Shown in pieces: positions 7,548 through 11,395 of a DNA stretch of 11,395 nt. The position numbers and the translations under genes were made by a program. Source of the stretch: Saprospiraceae bacterium (GTDB lineage: Bacteria; Bacteroidota; Bacteroidia; Chitinophagales; Saprospiraceae); NCBI GenBank assembly GCA_020852155.1, contig JADZBJ010000121.1:1-11395 (forward strand). Reading direction: 5' to 3'. Every line of letters begins with the position of its first letter. The stretch's first letter is position 1. Below the pieces are notes generated by a model. The model ran no database searches. It saw nothing but the letters and a program-made list of their open reading frames with translations, and was not told the origin of the DNA.

Positions 7548-7755
7548 CCAAAACCAAATGAAAACAATCTTCCTACCGTATTTCTATTTCTCTTTAAGTG
7601 TTTGTTCGTGTTTAGCGCATTATATACGCGGTTGTTAAAAAATGGTCACTAGGCTGAACGGATTTTTTTAAGCAATATTAAAGCCCTTGTTGTGAACTTT
7701 TTAAAATCAGTCGCAAAAAAAAAGATTTTTTATCATTCAACATTACTTTTTCGCC
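7548..7755. other. AT-rich intergenic leader before the solute-binding protein gene
   Basis: A 26-codon open frame (7558-7638, plus strand) starts 10 bases after the hairpin, but its composition (MKTIFLPYFYF...) is not convincing as a protein. On the minus strand this stretch would be the body of any small RNA ended by the hairpin at 7524-7547. TACTTTTT at 7744-7751 matches seven of eight bases of the Bacteroidota -7 element and would start transcription almost at the ATG of the next gene, but no TTG lies at the right spacing. Runs of seven or more A or T near 7665, 7715 and 7725 are otherwise featureless. Confidence 0.35.
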
Positions 7756-9507
7756 ATGAAGTCACCGAAAAAACTTTTGTATGTCCTGTTGACACTAATT
7801 TTGGGTGTTTTGGTTTATCGGTGGTTCAAACACGATACAACGCCGCAACGCCCGCTCACCATTCGCATTGACGAGGCTGCCAAAAATCTTAACCCTATTC
7901 TCTCAAAAGGGCACGGGCCTTCAATTTACCTGGCTCAACAGATCTTTCAGACACTGGCGATGATCAATCCAACGACCCTGGAGTTGGAACCGATGCTGGC
8001 AAAAACTGTTCCTTCGGCCCGAAAAGTCAATGATGGCCCGCATGCCGGCCAATTGGCCTTTGATTTCGAAATATTCGAACAGGCGCGTTGGGACAACGGC
8101 TCTCCGGTCACTGCCGAAGATGTGATCTCTACGGTGAAGATGTTGTTGGTGCCGCAGTTAGACAATGACTTCGACAGTTATTTCGAGCACCTGAGTGCTA
8201 TCGAACCGGATGCCGCTAATCCTCGAAAATTTACGGTTTACTTCCGCCAAAATTTCATTCTGGCGCTGGAAACCATCTGTCAGACGCCTATTTACCCGGC
8301 TTACCACTACGACCCCGGAAAAAAACTGGCGCAAATACCGTTTTCCATGCTGCTGGATAAAACACAAAAAGCAGCCCTGATGGCCAACGCCGATTTACAG
8401 GCATTTGCCAATGAATTTAAAGACGGGAAATATGCCATCAACCCTGAAGCGATTTCAGCCAGTGGCCCTTATCGCCTGGTCAGCCTGAATGAACAAGGCA
8501 GTATCATCGTGAAAAAGACCAACTGGTGGGGCGATGAAGTGGTCAAAGTTCAGCCACTGCTCGCCGCTTACCCGGATACGATTATTTACCAGGCTATTCG
8601 CGACGATGCTGCTGTGGAAACCATGCTGCGCAACGGACAATTAGATGTTGTCGCAGGATCATTCAGCGCCGACAAATTTTTTATGTGGAAACAAGATGGA
8701 GGCATTAACAACCAATATGACTTTCAGGTAATTGGCGCAGCTACTTATTCGCGTTGTATGTTCAATCTGCGTCGCGATGTGTTTAAAGACAAGGCCGTTC
8801 GGCAAGCATTGGCGCATTGTATTAACTACGATTATTTGGTCAATACCATTCAAAAAGGTCTTGCTGTGCGGACGGTCAGCGCCATCAACCCCGGCAAGCC
8901 TTATTATGCCAAAGACATTACACCTTACGATTTCAACCTGGACAAAGCGAAAACATTGCTCAAAGATGCCGGTTGGGCCGATTCAAATGGCGATGGCGTA
9001 CTCGATAAAACGATCAATGGCCGCCGTCAAGACCTGACGTTTACTTTACTCGCGCCCATGCAGTTGAGTCATATCGAATTGACCGCCAATAGCTTCAAGA
9101 ACAACGCCGAACAGGTCGGTATTCGCATCAATATCGAAAGCGCAACGAACATCAACGACCGTACCCGTAAGCGTGATTTTGATGCGGCCTTCTCCGCTAC
9201 ATCCTTGTTCCCGGGGCATTTCGATTTTCACCAGCGTTACCACTCGGCCAATGACCCCGAGCCGGGCGACAATCGTTATGGTTATATCAACCCACTCACG
9301 GATAGCCTGAGTATGATCCATCGTACAACGGCTGATGACGCCGAACGCAATAAACTGTACCAGGCTATTCAAAAGCAGGTATATGAGGATGTTCCCGAAA
9401 TATTCCTCTACTCAGCCAGCCAAAAACTCATTACATCCAAACAATATATCCCGGTGCTGTATGCCAACCGTCCCGGTTATGTAGAGGCACTCTTCAAAAG
9501 AAAATAA
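7756..9507 (+). CDS. Orphan family-5 extracellular solute-binding protein (oligopeptide/dipeptide-binding type)
   Basis: The product has 583 residues and belongs to the SBP_bac_5 (OppA/DppA) family, whose members capture peptides or other small solutes for ABC importers. Family signatures are RWDNGSPVTAEDV (111-123), the SGPYRL segment (236-241) preceding the second lobe, VRQALAHCIN (348-357), and AGWADSNGDGVLDK (405-418), a common family segment with a calcium-loop-like DSNGDGVLD. Residues 7-23 form one hydrophobic helix after a lysine-rich start. There is no lipobox cysteine and no clear signal-peptidase I site, so the protein may stay anchored in the inner membrane facing the periplasm. 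Length is within the normal range. No permease or ATPase gene is adjacent, so any ABC partner is encoded elsewhere or the protein has another role. The ligand cannot be inferred. Confidence 0.9.
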   Translation: MKSPKKLLYVLLTLILGVLVYRWFKHDTTPQRPLTIRIDEAAKNLNPILSKGHGPSIYLAQQIFQTLAMINPTTLELEPMLAKTVPSARKVNDGPHAGQLAFDFEIFEQARWDNGSPVTAEDVISTVKMLLVPQLDNDFDSYFEHLSAIEPDAANPRKFTVYFRQNFILALETICQTPIYPAYHYDPGKKLAQIPFSMLLDKTQKAALMANADLQAFANEFKDGKYAINPEAISASGPYRLVSLNEQGSIIVKKTNWWGDEVVKVQPLLAAYPDTIIYQAIRDDAAVETMLRNGQLDVVAGSFSADKFFMWKQDGGINNQYDFQVIGAATYSRCMFNLRRDVFKDKAVRQALAHCINYDYLVNTIQKGLAVRTVSAINPGKPYYAKDITPYDFNLDKAKTLLKDAGWADSNGDGVLDKTINGRRQDLTFTLLAPMQLSHIELTANSFKNNAEQVGIRINIESATNINDRTRKRDFDAAFSATSLFPGHFDFHQRYHSANDPEPGDNRYGYINPLTDSLSMIHRTTADDAERNKLYQAIQKQVYEDVPEIFLYSASQKLITSKQYIPVLYANRPGYVEALFKRK

Positions 9508-9508
9508 A

Positions 9509-9721
9509 TGTTGAAGGTTGAAAAGTTGAAGTAGTTGAAAGTTGATAAGTTGAAAAGTTGAAAGTTGAAGTAGTTGAATATTGTTAAAGGTTGAATACCC
9601 TCTTACACCTTCAATAGCCTTCAACTACTTCAACCTTCAACCTTCAACTACTTCAACTACTTCAACAACTTTCAACAACTTTCAACAACTTCAACCTTGA
9701 TCCCCTTCAACTTTCAACTTT
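9509..9721. repeat. GTTGAA / TTCAAC hexamer repeat block forming a large imperfect hairpin
   Basis: The first half (about 9509-9595) carries around nine irregularly spaced GTTGAA words. The second half (about 9608-9720) carries around eleven TTCAAC words, the reverse complement. Common spacers are AG, AAG, TA and GTA, with the recurring unit TTGAAGTAGTTGAA and its inverse. The two halves can pair over most of their length around a short centre (about 9596-9607). The block fills the whole gap between the solute-binding protein stop and the exonuclease start. It probably arose by slippage and duplication of a short hairpin and may act as a transcript end. It contains no credible gene. Confidence 0.85.
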
Positions 9722-9727
9722 TTTCCC

Positions 9728-10486
9728 ATGTCAGCATTTGATGCTTTTGATTTATACAACGTCTTGTTTCTCGACATCGAAACGGTGCCGGGCGTTGCTG
9801 AATTTGACGAACTGGATGAGGAATTGCAGGAACTTTGGGGCATAAAATGCCGCAGCTTGCTTCGTCGGCCGGAGGAAGAAATCGAGTTCGACGAGATGGC
9901 AGAGTTGTTTAAAACCCGTGCCGGTATTTATGCAGAGTTCGGAAAAATCATCTGTATTTCCGTTGGTTTTCTGACGCGCCAGGCCGACAGCGCTGAACCT
10001 ATTTTGCGCCTGAAATCCTTTAGCAGTCATATAGAAAGCAACCTGATGGAAGACTTTTCTGAATTGCTGAGCAAACATTTTAGCAATCCCGACAAATTTG
10101 CCCTCTGTGGCCATAATATCAAGGAGTTTGATGTGCCTTATATCTGCCGCCGAATGCTCATCAATCAGTTGCCGTTGCCGCGTATGATTGATATAGCCGG
10201 TAAAAAGCCCTGGGAGTCCAAACACCTGCTGGATACCCTGGAAATGTGGAAATTTGGCGACATCAAGAATTTTACGTCCCTGCGCCTGCTGACGGCTGTA
10301 TTCAATATTCCAAGCCCGAAAGATGATATTGACGGTTCGGAAGTGGCTGGCGTTTATTGGGAAGACCGTGACCTGGACCGCATTGCTGCCTATTGTGAAA
10401 AGGATGTACTGGCCACCGTTCAACTTTACCTGCGGCTTAAACGGCTGCCCCTGCTCCGTAGCGATCAGGTTGTTATTGTCCGCTAA
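9728..10486 (+). CDS. DEDDy 3'-5' exonuclease of the PolB-exonuclease-like family
   Basis: This 252-residue cytoplasmic protein has the three exonuclease motifs of the DnaQ-like RNase H fold. Exo I is DIET (Asp16, Glu18), Exo II is GHNIKEFDVPYICRR with Asp135, and Exo III is YCEKD with Tyr222 and Asp226. The Tyr in Exo III places it in the DEDDy class, as in family-B polymerase proofreading domains. The match is to stand-alone proteins predicted as 3'-5' exonucleases related to the PolB exonuclease domain (Pfam DNA_pol_B_exo2, from memory). There is no polymerase domain, and the length fits a domain-only protein. It would remove nucleotides from 3' ends of DNA or possibly RNA, using two metal ions; its cellular role is not established. 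The ATG at 9728 is just upstream of the first beta strand. The TIR-domain gene lies 117 bases downstream. Confidence 0.92.
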   Translation: MSAFDAFDLYNVLFLDIETVPGVAEFDELDEELQELWGIKCRSLLRRPEEEIEFDEMAELFKTRAGIYAEFGKIICISVGFLTRQADSAEPILRLKSFSSHIESNLMEDFSELLSKHFSNPDKFALCGHNIKEFDVPYICRRMLINQLPLPRMIDIAGKKPWESKHLLDTLEMWKFGDIKNFTSLRLLTAVFNIPSPKDDIDGSEVAGVYWEDRDLDRIAAYCEKDVLATVQLYLRLKRLPLLRSDQVVIVR

Positions 10487-10603
10487 TCACCACATTATAG
10501 TCAACCCAAAGTGGTTTTGAACAACTCGCGTCTGTAAATCCTTGAAAATCCAGAAAATCAATCATGGGAATTTTCAAAATCACTTAAATCCAGGTATAAT
10601 TCC
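10487..10603. repeat. AAATCC-rich spacer with an 8-bp hairpin
   Basis: TTGAAAAT (10542-10549) and ATTTTCAA (10570-10577) are perfect inverted copies around a 20-base loop. Several AAATCC/AAATCA words surround them (10536-10592). The composition differs from the flanking genes and resembles a small decayed intergenic repeat. No promoter consensus is clear. TATAAT at 10595-10600 lies only four bases before the TIR ATG and is too close to act as a -10 box. Confidence 0.4.
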
Positions 10604-11053
10604 ATGTCGGTTAAGAAAATTTTTATCTCGTACGCTCACGAAGACGAATCGTATAAAGATCAGATCGTCAAGCATTTGCGCAATATGGAGCGCAACGGCC
10701 TTGTCGAAATTTGGCAGGATGGCATGATTCAGGCCGGTAGCGAATGGGATGATGCGATTCGTTCGAAACTCTTTACTGCCGACTTAATCCTGCTGCTCAT
10801 CAGCCCTGATTTCAATGACTCGGATTACATCTGGAAAGTAGAACTGGAAGGTGCGCTGGAGCGCCATAAACGAAAGGAAGCGGTCATTATTCCGGTGTCT
10901 ATCCGGACTGCCGACTGGAAAGATACACCCTATGAACGTTTTCAGGCATTGCCAGGCCCGGGTATTCAACCGGTGGCTAAATATGCCGACAAAGACGAAG
11001 CATACCTGAAAATTGCACAGGGCATTCGACAATTGGTACAAAGTTTGGGCTAA
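10604..11053 (+). CDS. Stand-alone TIR-domain protein
   Basis: The 149-residue soluble protein is almost entirely one bacterial TIR domain. It opens with strand A and box 1, KKIFISYAHEDE (4-15). Residues 34-50 hold the VEIWQDGMIQAGSEWDD segment after helix A. LILLLISPDFNDSDYIW (61-77) is strand C and the start of helix C. VIIPVSIR (94-101) is strand D, followed by DWKDTPYERFQALP (104-117). Glu80 in WKVELEGAL is the best candidate for the catalytic glutamate that NAD-cleaving TIR domains carry in helix C, but this alignment is by eye. In the wider family, TIR domains either degrade or modify NAD in defence and cell-death pathways, or act as protein-interaction modules. No sensor, nucleotide cyclase or effector domain is fused, and no recognised partner is adjacent. 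A secreted-protein gene follows after 38 bases. Confidence 0.93.
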   Translation: MSVKKIFISYAHEDESYKDQIVKHLRNMERNGLVEIWQDGMIQAGSEWDDAIRSKLFTADLILLLISPDFNDSDYIWKVELEGALERHKRKEAVIIPVSIRTADWKDTPYERFQALPGPGIQPVAKYADKDEAYLKIAQGIRQLVQSLG

Positions 11054-11091
11054 TTGCGCTCAACCTCTTAAACCATAACCATTTTTTAATC

Positions 11092-11395
11092 ATGAGGCCG
11101 ATTACATTATTCTTCCTGCTGTTGCTTAGCGCCCAGGCGTCTGCACAACTTCTTTCCTGGTCGTTTTCCTGTTCGGACAAGAATTTTTGTCTGGATCAAA
11201 ACAGTTGCACACAGGGCACAGTCATGATGACGGCCGAAGCGACTACTTTTTGCAGTAGTCCGATCGTGAATTATTCCTATAAAATTGATTTATCGAGCAA
11301 CGGAAGTATTGACCAGCAGGCCAGCGGAAGTGCTGTGTCGGGTACCTTCCCGGCTGGCAACCACCGCGTCACGTGGAAAGCAACGGATAATTGTG
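11092..11395 (+). CDS. Secreted Cys-containing protein, HYR-like repeat start (3' end outside the window)
   Basis: An open frame from the ATG at 11092 runs to the right edge (101 full codons). MRPITLFFLLLLSAQASAQ is a clear signal peptide with probable cleavage after Ala18. The mature part has spaced cysteines (27, 33, 39, 54, 101), then a YSYKIDLSSNGSID segment and GTFPAGNHRVTWKATDNC at 84-101. That last stretch resembles the end of HYR-like or immunoglobulin-fold repeats seen in large adhesin-type exported proteins of Saprospiria, often carrying type IX secretion signals at the C-terminus. That end is not visible here, so export route and size are unknown. The gene starts 38 bases after the TIR stop with no obvious terminator between them, so co-transcription is possible. 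Confidence 0.85.
   Translation, partial: MRPITLFFLLLLSAQASAQLLSWSFSCSDKNFCLDQNSCTQGTVMMTAEATTFCSSPIVNYSYKIDLSSNGSIDQQASGSAVSGTFPAGNHRVTWKATDNC

Noticed and set aside
7558..7638. Small 26-codon open frame after the hairpin
   Set aside because: There is no promoter, family match or convincing composition, and frames of this length are expected by chance in AT-rich spacers.
9752..10423. Minus-strand open frame of 223 codons opposite the exonuclease gene
   Set aside because: The plus strand encodes a protein with all three exonuclease motifs; the antisense frame has no domain-like features.

Overview
The window looks like a chromosomal segment of a Bacteroidota bacterium, probably of the class Saprospiria. 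Three things point there. One promoter matches the Bacteroidota consensus (TTG, 19-base spacer, TAnnTTTG). The genes lack clear Shine-Dalgarno sequences. The right-edge secreted protein resembles the Cys-rich repeat proteins common in Saprospiria. The class assignment is an inference from sequence style, with no 16S or database support.

Layout from left to right. Bases 1-2957 (minus strand) encode most of a large secreted M1-family metallopeptidase, which continues past the left edge. A divergent intergenic region of 365 bases follows, with a good promoter for an 88-residue protein I cannot name (3323-3589). A long hairpin repeat (3589-3782) separates that gene from a phosphoglucomutase/phosphomannomutase (3789-5189). 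A second, MITE-like folded repeat (5236-5398) and a third inverted repeat (5414-5497) lie before an APC-family amino-acid permease (5576-7036). The permease stop codon overlaps the start of dtd, a D-aminoacyl-tRNA deacylase (7036-7488). The next gap holds a terminator-like hairpin pointing to the minus strand. Then come an orphan family-5 solute-binding protein (7756-9507), a GTTGAA/TTCAAC repeat block (9509-9721), a DEDDy 3'-5' exonuclease of the PolB-exonuclease-like type (9728-10486), a stand-alone TIR-domain protein (10604-11053), and the start of a secreted protein cut by the right edge (11092-11395).

How the genes fit together. The only pair with strong evidence of joint expression is the permease and dtd, whose reading frames overlap by one base. 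The other neighbours are separated by repeats or gaps and look functionally independent: sugar-phosphate metabolism, amino-acid import, translation quality control, peptide binding, DNA processing and surface proteins. I see no clear multi-gene novel system. The most unusual content is between the genes, where four different inverted-repeat structures occur in about 6 kb. The TIR protein beside an exonuclease is the only hint of a defence function, and it is weak.
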